Source of the DNA: Methylobacterium sp. Leaf112
GTDB lineage: Bacteria; Pseudomonadota; Alphaproteobacteria; Rhizobiales; Beijerinckiaceae
Reading direction: 5' to 3'
DNA length: 64,000 bases
NCBI RefSeq assembly: GCF_001423295.1
Contig: NZ_LMNG01000034.1
Coordinates: 119,291-183,290, forward strand
A program made the position numbers and the translations under genes. Positions 1-6,992 of the stretch are shown here, piece after piece. Numbering within the stretch: the first letter of the stretch is position 1; each line of letters starts with the position of its first letter. The notes under the pieces are model-generated. The model saw only the letters and a list, made by a program, of their open reading frames with translations, did not search any database and was not told where the DNA came from.

Positions 1-2
1 TC

Positions 3-227
3 GGGATCCAACCCTCGATGCTGAGGCCGTGGCGCTCGGCGCTGATGGGTGGCTCCCCACCACCGCGGAGAGCAGGGTCACCGGGAGCCGCGCCTGCGAG
101 CCCGGTGGCGTCTCCCTCCGACCAAGCCGCCGAGATCGCCTGGCTGCGGCGTGAACTCGACCGGACGCGCATGGAGCGCGACGTCCTAAAAAAAGCGATC
201 GGCATCTTCGCGCAGATGCCCATGTGA
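3..227 (+). CDS. IS3-family transposase OrfA, N-terminally cut by the window edge
   Basis: The frame is open from the window start to a TGA at 225-227. The residues ending in EIAWLRRELDRTRMERDVLKK and IGIFA are the typical C-terminal coiled-coil or leucine-zipper segment of IS3 OrfA, which normally follows a helix-turn-helix DNA-binding domain; that domain lies mostly outside the window. Near the end the codons CTA AAA AAA GCG contain a run of seven A (188-194), the classic slippery site for minus-one frameshifting into orfB. The product alone should bind the IS ends; the frameshifted OrfAB fusion is the transposase in this family. Confidence 0.8.
   Translation, partial: GIQPSMLRPWRSALMGGSPPPRRAGSPGAAPASPVASPSDQAAEIAWLRRELDRTRMERDVLKKAIGIFAQMPM
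188..194 (+). promoter_or_regulatory. A7 programmed minus-one frameshift site
   Basis: Seven consecutive A precede GCG in the orfA frame. Slippage by minus one leads into an open frame that continues without a stop through the GTG of orfB at 224 and onward. This is the expected arrangement for synthesis of the IS3 OrfAB fusion. The slippage itself is inferred from the family; only the homopolymer and the open frame are seen. Confidence 0.75.
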
Positions 228-1192
228 CGTTTGCCTTCATCGAGCAGCATGCGAGCACCTGGCCGGTGCGTCTCATGTGCCGCGTGCTCGAAGTCTCCCC
301 CAGCGGCGACTACGGCTGGCGGTCACGCCCCGAGAGCGCCCGGTCAGCGTCGAACCGTCAGCTCTTGGCCGACGTCCAGCGTATCCATGCCGGGCATCAT
401 AGGCGCTACGGCTCACCTCGGGTGCATGCCGCGCTGCGCGCGGAGGGCCGAACAGCCAGTCGCGGACGCGTGGAGCGCCTCATGCGCCGCCAAGGCATCC
501 GGGCCCTGGCTGGGCGTCGGTTCCGGCCCTGCACGACCGACAGCCGTCACGATCTGCCGGTCGCACCCGACCTCCTCAAGCAGCTCTTCTCGGCTGCCCT
601 GCCCCACACGGTCTGGCTGGCGGACATCACCGACCTGCCCACCGGCGAGGGCTGGCTCCACCTGGCCGCCATACTCGATCCCGCCACCCGCAAGAGCGTT
701 GGTTGGTCCATGCGCGATCATATGCGGACCGAGCTGACATCGGCCGCCTTGACGATGGCCACCCAACGGCAGCGACCGGGGGTCGGCCTCATCTGTCACT
801 CGGATCGCGGCAGCCAATACGCGGCAGAAGCCTACCGAAACCAGCTCGCCGACACGCGGGCGACACCCTCCATGAGCCGAACGGGCCGCTGTTGCGACAA
901 CGCCCCGATGGAGAGCTTCTTCCACACCCTCAAGGTCGAACTCGTCCACCAGCGCCGATGGGTGACCCGGGACGAGGCCCGACGCGACCTGTTCGCCTCC
1001 ATCGAAGGATACGACAATCGGCAGCGCATCCACTCGGCCCTCGGTTACAGCACACCCGAGCAGGCCGAGCGGAACGCGAGCAGTTCTCCTCGTCGTCCGC
1101 CTTGCCCCAGACCGGCACCGGCGCCGAGGGCGAGCGGCACACGTCCGAAGACGTGCTCACCCGGACACCTGCTCACCGCGATCGTTTCATAG
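224..1192 (+). CDS. IS3-family transposase OrfB (DDE integrase core)
   Basis: The 322-residue product has an IS3/retroviral-type integrase core. The catalytic acidic residues are visible as D134 in WLADITDLP, D194 in HSDRGSQYA and E230 in APMESFFHTLK, with the standard spacing of about 35 residues between the second D and the E. The segment near residue 60 (HRRYGSPRVHAAL) is the usual N-terminal motif of OrfB. The nominal start is a GTG at 224 that overlaps the orfA stop, so translation probably occurs mainly by frameshift. About 35 proline- and arginine-rich residues follow the normal family end at STPEQAERNAS, which suggests that the usual stop has been lost or that the 3' end has drifted. 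Confidence 0.88.
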   Translation: MTFAFIEQHASTWPVRLMCRVLEVSPSGDYGWRSRPESARSASNRQLLADVQRIHAGHHRRYGSPRVHAALRAEGRTASRGRVERLMRRQGIRALAGRRFRPCTTDSRHDLPVAPDLLKQLFSAALPHTVWLADITDLPTGEGWLHLAAILDPATRKSVGWSMRDHMRTELTSAALTMATQRQRPGVGLICHSDRGSQYAAEAYRNQLADTRATPSMSRTGRCCDNAPMESFFHTLKVELVHQRRWVTRDEARRDLFASIEGYDNRQRIHSALGYSTPEQAERNASSSPRRPPCPRPAPAPRASGTRPKTCSPGHLLTAIVS

Positions 1193-1236
1193 ATGTCCGG
1201 AACGAGCTCCGATCGGTGTGCCTCTAAATTAAGGTG

Positions 1237-1671
1237 TCAATAGTCGATGAGGTTTCTTTTCTGTAGCACTTTGATGTATTCTGGATCTTGGCCCTCGAAA
1301 ATCCCCTCGCCTTCCAGCATATAGGCTCGCAGAAAGGGGTCGACAGCAACATCTTCATGGCCTGAATCTACATTACAAGCCCCGATACTAAACAAGACAA
1401 ACGGATTGACTGCGCCATCAGCGCACCGTGCGGCGTTCTGAAAACTGTCGAGCGCTGCCGCGATCTCACCTTTCGCGCGAAAAGCGTCTCCAATAGACGC
1501 GTGCAGCCACAAGGCAGCATCCCATTGCGCTTGAGGTGGAGGCAGCAGGCGAAGCGCTTGTTGCCAAACGACCACAGCAGCATCATAGAGACCGGCCTGC
1601 ATGTGCGTATTGCCGCACTCGGACAAATCTTCCACGTCTTTAAAGATTGCGTCAGGCAACAGACTATCCAC
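1237..1671 (-). CDS. TPR-like protein A, putative immunity protein
   Basis: This 144-residue protein is helical, with alternating small and aromatic residues resembling tetratricopeptide repeats (for example AAVVVWQQALRLLPP and GEIAAALDSFQNAAR). It aligns by eye with its upstream neighbour: a cluster of Leu-Pro-x-Pro followed by a Trp-Asp pair occurs in both, and both end in Gly-x-x-x-Phe-x-Gly-Gln and a basic tail. I read them as tandem paralogues. TPR proteins of this size often sit beside polymorphic toxins as immunity proteins, which is inference here because no toxin gene is visible. Its start overlaps the end of the upstream gene by 8 bases, indicating one transcript. Base composition is far more AT-rich than the chromosome. 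Confidence 0.7.
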   Translation of the reverse strand: MDSLLPDAIFKDVEDLSECGNTHMQAGLYDAAVVVWQQALRLLPPPQAQWDAALWLHASIGDAFRAKGEIAAALDSFQNAARCADGAVNPFVLFSIGACNVDSGHEDVAVDPFLRAYMLEGEGIFEGQDPEYIKVLQKRNLIDY

Positions 1672-2149
1672 GGCGCTGCGCTCTTTGTTTCAAGAACCAT
1701 TCAAGGTGATTGACATTTTGACCTCTAAACCCATTTCGACCCTCGCGATCATAGATCTTTTCAAAAATAGTGTAGGCATTATCATCATCGCCAAGTGAAC
1801 GCCAAACGCTTCCTTCCAGCATATTCACAAAATGGTTGTTGTGCTCACTATCTGCATATGCCTCGTAAGTGAGTTGCAGCCAAGCCTTAACCTGATCGAT
1901 ATCACGCTTCGCTGTAAATTTGCGTAACATACCTCGCGCAATAATCTGTGGATAAAAATCCCAAGACGCTTTGGGCTCAGGTAGAATATCCCAGGCAACT
2001 TGGCCTTGTGTAAGTGATTGATTTAAATCTCCTCCACGTTCAGCCTCTCCCGATTGCTGAAGAAGTTCGTCGAGCTTCACGATGACATCTTTAGATAATA
2101 CGGGATCACTCGGCATGGGCACTTTTACCTCGATGGTGGGAGATAACAT
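1664..2149 (-). CDS. TPR-like protein B, paralogue of the downstream gene
   Basis: The product has 161 residues and no signal peptide. It contains the stretch AWDILPEPKASWDFYPQII, matching the LLPPPQAQWDAALW stretch of the downstream protein, and a C-terminal GRNGFRGQNVNHLEWF matching GEGIFEGQDPEYIKVL. Between them lie helical repeats compatible with a short TPR-like fold. The gene overlaps the next one by 8 bases and is transcribed leftward toward the IS3 element. It is AT-rich with codon use unlike the rest of the window, implying recent transfer. A role as toxin immunity protein is an inference from the fold, the duplication and the flanking IS elements. Confidence 0.7.
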   Translation of the reverse strand: MLSPTIEVKVPMPSDPVLSKDVIVKLDELLQQSGEAERGGDLNQSLTQGQVAWDILPEPKASWDFYPQIIARGMLRKFTAKRDIDQVKAWLQLTYEAYADSEHNNHFVNMLEGSVWRSLGDDDNAYTIFEKIYDREGRNGFRGQNVNHLEWFLKQRAQRRG

Positions 2150-2318
2150 GAGGTACTTGATCCGCTTCTAGGTATATTAAAGAGATTATGTTCGAACATT
2201 TTTGCCGTTCACTAATCGTAAGACATCGTTATCAAACGAGTCCTAAAACTCAGCAAAATTTGGGGCAGAGATAGCCACTCAATCATTTTAAACCTCGCTG
2301 AATTACTATTAAGAAATT

Positions 2319-2981
2319 TTAACCTGCTTGCATTCCTATAAAAGTCCAGTTGTCGTAAGTGTCCCAAAATTCCATTTCCTCCAACGGCTCAGTGTCGTCA
2401 AGCCAAAGTATTAAAGCGAGGGGATTATTATTAAATGTACTATCGACATTCACATACCCCTTTCCTTTGCCGCCACTGTTAAATATAAGCTCATAAGACG
2501 AATTCTTGTTTTTTTCTGCGACTTCCGAAGAAGGAGCGGTCCAATATTCATATTCGTCTTCTCCGAGCGGCAAAATCTCTGACTGTGGCACGAGTCCGCC
2601 CATCGAAAGAAAGTCAGAAAAACCATTCAGTTTAGAATAGAAATCACCAACGCTCCCGCCAAATTTGCTGCTCGCATGCGGCTCAAAACTCCGATATGAA
2701 AATATTTGACCATTCATAGCCCGGTCAGCGACAAGAATATTGCCTATTTTTTCAATAAAAATAACATAGGCGTCGATTGTCGTCTCTCTGAGATGGGCTT
2801 GTGTTTTTGGCATGTGTCTGAATATATCGACAAATAAACTGTTAAGTTTTTTTAACCGGGTATTTTTGTCGTTATTTGCCAAGCTCTGCCATAATTTTGG
2901 TAATTTTTGAGAATTTGTATCCCCATCTATTATTTGATAGAAGTTTTTTCCATAAGATTTTTTAAGATATTCTGAGTTCAT
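2319..2981 (-). CDS. Hypothetical protein, possible SUKH/SMI1-KNR4-like immunity protein
   Basis: This 220-residue cytosolic protein is rich in Asn, Lys, Asp and aromatic residues. The middle part (FSDFLSMGGLVPQSEILPLG) and the C-terminal beta-rich part with an acidic ending (LALILWLDDTEPLEEMEFWD) resemble the general pattern of SMI1/KNR4 (SUKH) immunity proteins, which bind and neutralise contact-dependent or secreted toxins. I do not see enough to assign it firmly. The ATG at 2979-2981 is followed by a very AT-rich coding sequence. It lies 169 bases upstream of the TPR pair in the same orientation, so the three may form one unit left behind after loss of the cognate toxin gene. Confidence 0.6.
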   Translation of the reverse strand: MNSEYLKKSYGKNFYQIIDGDTNSQKLPKLWQSLANNDKNTRLKKLNSLFVDIFRHMPKTQAHLRETTIDAYVIFIEKIGNILVADRAMNGQIFSYRSFEPHASSKFGGSVGDFYSKLNGFSDFLSMGGLVPQSEILPLGEDEYEYWTAPSSEVAEKNKNSSYELIFNSGGKGKGYVNVDSTFNNNPLALILWLDDTEPLEEMEFWDTYDNWTFIGMQAG

Positions 2982-3184
2982 CTTTGTGCCTTCCGTGGCT
3001 GGCAGTGAACGCTGTTGACTTTACTGGCCCGTGAGCAGATCGTAGATCTACCCCTACAATTGTGGTGTTAATTCGTTGGATCGTTGAATCATTTGCTGTA
3101 TTAACTTAAGGTTTATTAGGGTGTGAACCGAACTAAGGTGGTGCGAGCGCTCTCGTTTCGTGATTCTGAGACGCTGTTTGCAGC

Positions 3185-3974
3185 ATGGAGGCGGCGATGG
3201 CAGACCTGTTCTGGCTTTCCGACGAGCAGTGGGCGGTGATGGAGCCGTTCATGCCCACGAACCAGCCCGGGCCAGAGCGGAACGATGATCGGCAAGTCAT
3301 CTCGCTGCGCGGTCCTTCGGTTCCGGCATCCTCCACGTGCTCACCTCAGGCTGCCGCTGGCGCGACTGCCCAGCCGCTTATGGTCCACGCACGACCGTCT
3401 ACAACCGCTTCGATCGCTGGTCCCGTCGCGGCTTCTGGCGGGCGATGTCGAGGGCGCTGGCCAAGAGCGGATGGGCGGGCGAGGCGGCCGCCATCGACAG
3501 CACCGACATCAAGGCCCACCGCTCGGCGCACGGCGGTAAAGGGGGGCTCGTGTGCAAGTCATCGGCCCGTCACGCGGGGGCCAGACAACAAAGATCCACG
3601 TTCTCACCGATGTCCTCGGCCGCCCCGGCGTCCTCCTGCTGACGCCGGGCAACGCCAGCGACGTCACCGCCGCCCCAGCCGTGCTCGCCGAGGCTCCCGG
3701 TCGGATCCGTCGTCTGGCCGCCGACAAGTGCTACGACGCCGACTGGCTCCGGGCCAGCCTACGGGAAAAAGGCATCACGCCGATCATCCCCGGCAAGCGC
3801 GGCCGCAAGCGGAAGATCCGCCACGACAAACGCCGCTACCGCGAACGCTGGCGGATTGAAGCGACCTTCAACCGCTTCGAGGACTTCCGTCGCATCGCCA
3901 CCCGCTACGACAAGCTGGCCCGAAACTACGCCTCGGCCATCGCAGTCGCTGCCGTCATCGCTTTCTGGTGCTGA
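3185..3974 (+). pseudogene. IS5-family transposase, interrupted reading frame
   Basis: The N-terminus MADLFWLSDEQWAVMEPFMP and the segments TSGCRWRDCPAAYGP, TTVYNRFDRWSRRG, AAIDSTDIKAHRSAHGGKGG and SRGGQTTKIHVLTD are typical of IS5/IS427 transposases, as is the ending NRFEDFRRIATRYDKLARNY. Two frame changes are needed to read it. About 20 extra bases (3305-3324) sit between the codons for DDRQVIS and those for GILHVLTSGC. A further minus-one shift occurs at the AAA GGG GGG run (3538-3546). The second could be a natural slippage site because this group often uses two overlapping frames; the first looks like a real disruption, so this copy is probably inactive. Confidence 0.75.
3538..3546 (+). 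promoter_or_regulatory. Possible minus-one slippage run in the IS5-family transposase
   Basis: AAA GGG GGG in the upstream frame is followed by a minus-one frame that reads directly into the second half of the transposase (ARVQVIGPSRGGQTTK). Homopolymer runs at the junction of the two frames are common in IS5 relatives with split transposases. Whether it is used is unknown. Confidence 0.4.
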
Positions 3975-4102
3975 TCGAGTCCAGACCCTGGATTGCCATG
4001 GGTGTTCCCGAAAGCTGCCCTCGGGCAACTTCGGCTCGGGGGTGGGAGCCGGACCCTGGCCCTTCGCCCGGAACCGGACGTTCCGCCTCCAACCCGAATG
4101 CA

Positions 4103-4489
4103 TCAGCCGGCGACGTCTGCGGACGCGAGGCCCATCGCCTCCCGGCGGGCGAAAGCCCAGTCGATCAGCGCCTCGATGGATGGCCCGAGCGCAACCCCCA
4201 TTGCGCTGAGAGCATACTCGACCTTCGGCGGCACCTGAGGGTAGACCGTCCGGGTGACGATGCCGTCCTTCTCCAACTCCTTGAGCTGCTGGATCAGCAT
4301 CTTCTGGTTCACGCCCTCGATCCGCTTCTCCAGCTCCGAGAACCGTAGCGGCACCTTTGCGGCAAAGAGCTGGACGATGATGACGATCTTCCACTTGCCC
4401 TCCAGCACCCGCAGGGTCTCGCTGGTCGCCGCCGCCCACACGAGCTGCTGCTTCGGGTCCTCGCAGAACCAATCGCGCCCCGCATTCAT
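4103..4489 (-). CDS. HxlR-family transcriptional regulator
   Basis: The 128-residue winged-helix protein has the HxlR pattern: a core beginning ETLRVLEGKWKIVIIVQLF, then RFSELEKRIEGVNQKMLIQQ and LKELEKDGIVTRTVYPQVPP, then KVEYALSAMG. Members sense reactive electrophiles, oxidants or quinones, or ligands, and bind palindromes as dimers. A Cys at position 9 lies just before the DNA-binding domain, where redox-sensing HxlR proteins often carry their reactive Cys. It is divergently placed from a dinucleotide-binding reductase and a quinone-oxidoreductase-like gene, the common arrangement for an HxlR regulator and its targets. The 105-base gap between them contains short palindromes that could be its operator. 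Confidence 0.9.
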   Translation of the reverse strand: MNAGRDWFCEDPKQQLVWAAATSETLRVLEGKWKIVIIVQLFAAKVPLRFSELEKRIEGVNQKMLIQQLKELEKDGIVTRTVYPQVPPKVEYALSAMGVALGPSIEALIDWAFARREAMGLASADVAG

Positions 4490-4500
4490 ACTAACCTCCA

Positions 4501-4550
4501 GGTGGGCTACCCACCTTTTGGTAGGTTCTTGCTGATCCCTCTACCTACCC
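4501..4550. promoter_or_regulatory. Candidate HxlR operator region
   Basis: The divergent intergenic region holds the palindrome GGTGGG-CTA-CCCACC at 4501-4515. Overlapping it is CTACC, 8 bases, then GGTAG at 4508-4525, and a further CTACCTACCC follows at 4541-4550. Repeated GTAG/CTAC half-sites between an HxlR gene and its divergent partner suggest a dimer-binding operator that controls both directions. Only the sequence symmetry is observed; binding is inferred. Confidence 0.5.
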
Positions 4551-4594
4551 ATAGTTCCTGCTGCATCGCAACCGACGCGTTCAGGGAACAGGGC

Positions 4595-5341
4595 ATGAAG
4601 ATCGGCATCATCGGTATCGGACATATCGGCAAATCCCTGGTCACGAAGCTCAGCGCGGCCGGGCACGATGTGAAGGTGGCCAACTCACGCGGTCCCGAGA
4701 CCATCGGGGCCGACATACTTTCGTCGGGCGCCCGCGCCGTCACGGCACAGGATGCCGCCGCGGATGTCGACGTCATCATCCTCTCCATCCCGCCGACCGG
4801 TATCCGGAAGATCACCCCTCTGATCCGGGCGATACCCGACAAGACCGTCGTCATCGACACCTCGAACTACTACCCGATGCGCGACGGGGCCATCGACGCC
4901 ATAGAGGCGGGCCAGGTCGAGAGCCTGTGGGTCTCCGAGCAACTCGGACGGCCCATCGTCAAGGCCTGGAATGCCATCGGTTCGGGCTCGCTGGCCGAGA
5001 AGGGTTCACCCTCCGGAACGCCGGGACGCATCGCCATCCCGGTCGCGGCCGACCGCGAGGAAGACCGCCGCGTCGGCCTGCGTCTCGTTGAGGAGACCGG
5101 CTTCGACGCCTTCGACGCGGGGTCCCTGGCGGAGTCGTGGCGCCAGCAACCCGGGGCGCCGGGCTACTGCACGGATCTGACGCGTGACGAGATGCCGGGC
5201 GCGCTCGCGGCAGCCGAAAGGGCCCGCCTGCCCAAGCGGCGCGACCTCGTGGTGGCGGTGGTCCAGGAGCGCGTCGGCGACGGCCGGACCAACCCGGATG
5301 CCGAGTTCGGCGTTCGCGTCGCGCGTGCGATCTGCCTCTGA
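4595..5341 (+). CDS. NADPH-dependent F420 reductase-like / dinucleotide-binding oxidoreductase
   Basis: The protein starts MKIGIIGIGHIGKSLVTKL, a Rossmann GxGxxG nucleotide-binding motif, followed by VANSRGPETI and a second beta-alpha-beta unit ending VVIDTSNYYPMRDG. This matches the F420-dependent NADP reductase/YrpG-like family (COG2085), in which NADP is bound by the N-terminal domain. It has 248 residues. The chosen ATG at 4595 follows an AGGGAACAGGG stretch; an upstream in-frame extension to 4502 would run through the operator and is rejected. A quinone-oxidoreductase-like gene follows 36 bases downstream, so the two form a likely redox-stress operon under the divergent HxlR regulator. 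Confidence 0.85.
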   Translation: MKIGIIGIGHIGKSLVTKLSAAGHDVKVANSRGPETIGADILSSGARAVTAQDAAADVDVIILSIPPTGIRKITPLIRAIPDKTVVIDTSNYYPMRDGAIDAIEAGQVESLWVSEQLGRPIVKAWNAIGSGSLAEKGSPSGTPGRIAIPVAADREEDRRVGLRLVEETGFDAFDAGSLAESWRQQPGAPGYCTDLTRDEMPGALAAAERARLPKRRDLVVAVVQERVGDGRTNPDAEFGVRVARAICL

Positions 5342-5377
5342 CATCTGACCGGTGCACGCAAGATAAGGAAACGACCC

Positions 5378-6370
5378 ATGACCCGCGTTGTACGTTTTCA
5401 CGAATACGGTTCCGCAGATGTGCTGCGCATCGAGGACATCGAGGTTCCCGGGCCTGCCGCCGATGAGGTGCAGATTGCGGTTCGCGCAATCGGCCTCAAC
5501 CGTGCGGAGGTGATGTTCCGCAAGGGCGCCTACCTGCAGGAAGCGAACTTCCCCTCGCAGCTCGGCTACGAAGCCGCCGGTACGGTCAAGGCGACAGGCC
5601 GCGATGTGTCCGGGTTCGCCGAAGGCGATGCCGTCAGCGTCATCCCGACCCTCGATATGTCGCGTTGGCCCACCTACGGCGAGGTCATCAACATTCCCGC
5701 GCGTTCCGTCGTGAAGCATCCGGCCGCCCTGTCGTTCGAGCAGGCCGCCGCGTCCTGGATGCAGTACGTCACCGCCTGGGGCGCGCTCATCGATCAGGCG
5801 AAACTCACCGCCGGCGATGTCGTCATCGTATCGGCGGCGTCGAGCAGCGTCGGCATCGCGGCGTTCCAGATCGCCCGCAGCGTCGGGGCGACGGTGATCG
5901 CGACCACCCGCACGAAAGCCAAGGCGCAGGCGCTGCTTGATGCCGGCGCGCACCATGTGATCGCCACGGACGGGGGCGACCTGGCGGCGCGCGTTAAGGA
6001 CATCACCGGGGGCAAGGGGGCCCGCGTGGTGTTCGATCCGATCGGTGGCCCTGCCATCGCGCAGTTTGCCGAAGTCATGGCCGTGGGCGGCATTCTCTTG
6101 GAGTACGGTGCCCTGAGCCCGGACGAGGGTCCGTTCCCGCAGTTCTCCGTGCTCGGCAAGAGCCTGACCCTGAAGGGATACCTCTACACCGAGATCGTCG
6201 GCGACGACGCGGCGCTTGCCCGTGCGAAGGCCTTCATCCTGGCGGGACTGGAAAGCGGCAAGCTCGATCCGCTGGTGTCGCGGACCTTCCCGTTCGACCG
6301 GATCCGGGAGGCGACCCGATTCCTCGAATCCAACGAGCAGATCGGCAAGATCGTCCTCACGCTCGATTGA
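5378..6370 (+). CDS. Zinc-independent MDR oxidoreductase (quinone-oxidoreductase-like)
   Basis: This 330-residue medium-chain dehydrogenase/reductase begins MTRVVRFHEYGSADVLRIED and has the substrate-domain motif GLNRAEVMFRKG and the segment FPSQLGYEAAGTV. The NADPH-binding part contains VVIVSAASSSVGIAAFQIAR, where alanine and serine replace the usual AGxGGVG glycines. The Cys and His zinc ligands of alcohol dehydrogenases are absent, as in quinone oxidoreductases. It is expected to reduce quinones or alpha,beta-unsaturated carbonyls with NADPH in the cytoplasm. It follows the reductase gene at 4595 and probably shares its promoter and HxlR control. Confidence 0.88.
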   Translation: MTRVVRFHEYGSADVLRIEDIEVPGPAADEVQIAVRAIGLNRAEVMFRKGAYLQEANFPSQLGYEAAGTVKATGRDVSGFAEGDAVSVIPTLDMSRWPTYGEVINIPARSVVKHPAALSFEQAAASWMQYVTAWGALIDQAKLTAGDVVIVSAASSSVGIAAFQIARSVGATVIATTRTKAKAQALLDAGAHHVIATDGGDLAARVKDITGGKGARVVFDPIGGPAIAQFAEVMAVGGILLEYGALSPDEGPFPQFSVLGKSLTLKGYLYTEIVGDDAALARAKAFILAGLESGKLDPLVSRTFPFDRIREATRFLESNEQIGKIVLTLD

Positions 6371-6414
6371 TGGCGCGGATGCCGGGCTCCCCGGAGTTCG
6401 GCGTCGCATCCCTC

Positions 6415-6576
6415 GCCAGCGTTCGGCTGTCCCACCGCTGCACCACGGTGGAGAATGGCCTGACGCTGCATCGGTACTGGACGAATGCACGCGCTGCCTG
6501 CCCGAAGAAGGCGTCCTGCACGACGGGCAAGGAGCGGCGGGTGACGCGGTGGGAGCATGAAGACGTGCTATGGCGC
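6415..6576 (+). pseudogene. IS1182-family transposase remnant (C-terminal fragment)
   Basis: Translation in one frame gives SHRCTTVENGLTLHRYW, then ARAACPKKASCTTGKERR and VTRWEHEDVL. The cysteine pair around the CTTG and the RWEHE motif are characteristic of the C-terminal part of IS1182-type transposases. No start codon, catalytic core or downstream end remains. It is a fossil showing that this zone was visited by a third IS family. Confidence 0.75.
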
Positions 6577-6635
6577 TTCAGGTCCTGGCCTAAAATTTGA
6601 CGCGCGGTCTCAACATTCTGGGAAGCCGCAAACTC

Positions 6636-6682
6636 TCGGCGGACGATCCCCCACCTGAGCGCGGGCTTCGATCGTCCGCCGA
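6636..6682. repeat. 13-bp perfect inverted repeat, 21-nt loop
   Basis: TCGGCGGACGATC at 6636-6648 is exactly complementary to GATCGTCCGCCGA at 6670-6682. There is no T-run after it, so it is not a typical intrinsic terminator. It could be a relic of an IS end, a regulatory stem or a repeat of the REP type. Confidence 0.6.
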
Positions 6683-6992
6683 ATAGGCCGGGAAGCCGTC
6701 CAGGGGAGCTCGAACCAAAACCGGCCGTTTCCCGACCGTAGGAACCCGTTCGATGCGATGAACACCCCCTGCTCGCCAGACCGGGACGTCACCCAACCGC
6801 AAAAGCCCTCACCTCCGGAATTTGACACGGCCTTGGACCCAACCCGGACGTTCAACAATGCCGTCGCATCGCCCGGAGCCTGCCATCCGAACTCGTGGCG
6901 AACGATTGACCGAGGCTGGCACGCCGTAGACGGTACGGCACTCTCCGAGCTGTAAGGACCACGGAGCTGTAAGGAAAACGCGTGCGTGCCGA

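Larger units (their letters stand above)
1..1215 (+). mobile_element. IS3-family insertion sequence, left end outside the window
   Basis: The two overlapping transposase frames, orfA ending at 227 and orfB starting at 224, have the organisation of an IS3-family element. OrfA carries the usual leucine-zipper-like C-terminus and orfB a DDE integrase core. The left end lies upstream of the window. The right end is not resolved: base composition changes abruptly to AT-rich at about 1225, and I could not identify a convincing terminal repeat, so the stated end is approximate. Confidence 0.85.
3130..3990 (+). mobile_element. IS5-family (IS427-like) insertion sequence, degraded
   Basis: A DDE transposase of the IS5 family is readable across three frames between 3185 and 3974. 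The boundaries are estimates from the end of the transposase and from the return of normal upstream sequence; I found no clear matching terminal inverted repeats, so the limits could be off by tens of bases on each side. The element closes the right side of the AT-rich island whose left side is the IS3 element. Confidence 0.7.
6371..6992. other. Decayed intergenic zone
   Basis: This gap of about 620 bases contains a transposase remnant at its left and a long inverted repeat in the middle. Several short open frames exist on both strands, but none shows a recognisable domain, a good ribosome-binding site or consistent coding bias. I treat the region as a mobile-element graveyard next to the orphan beta-helix gene. 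Confidence 0.6.
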
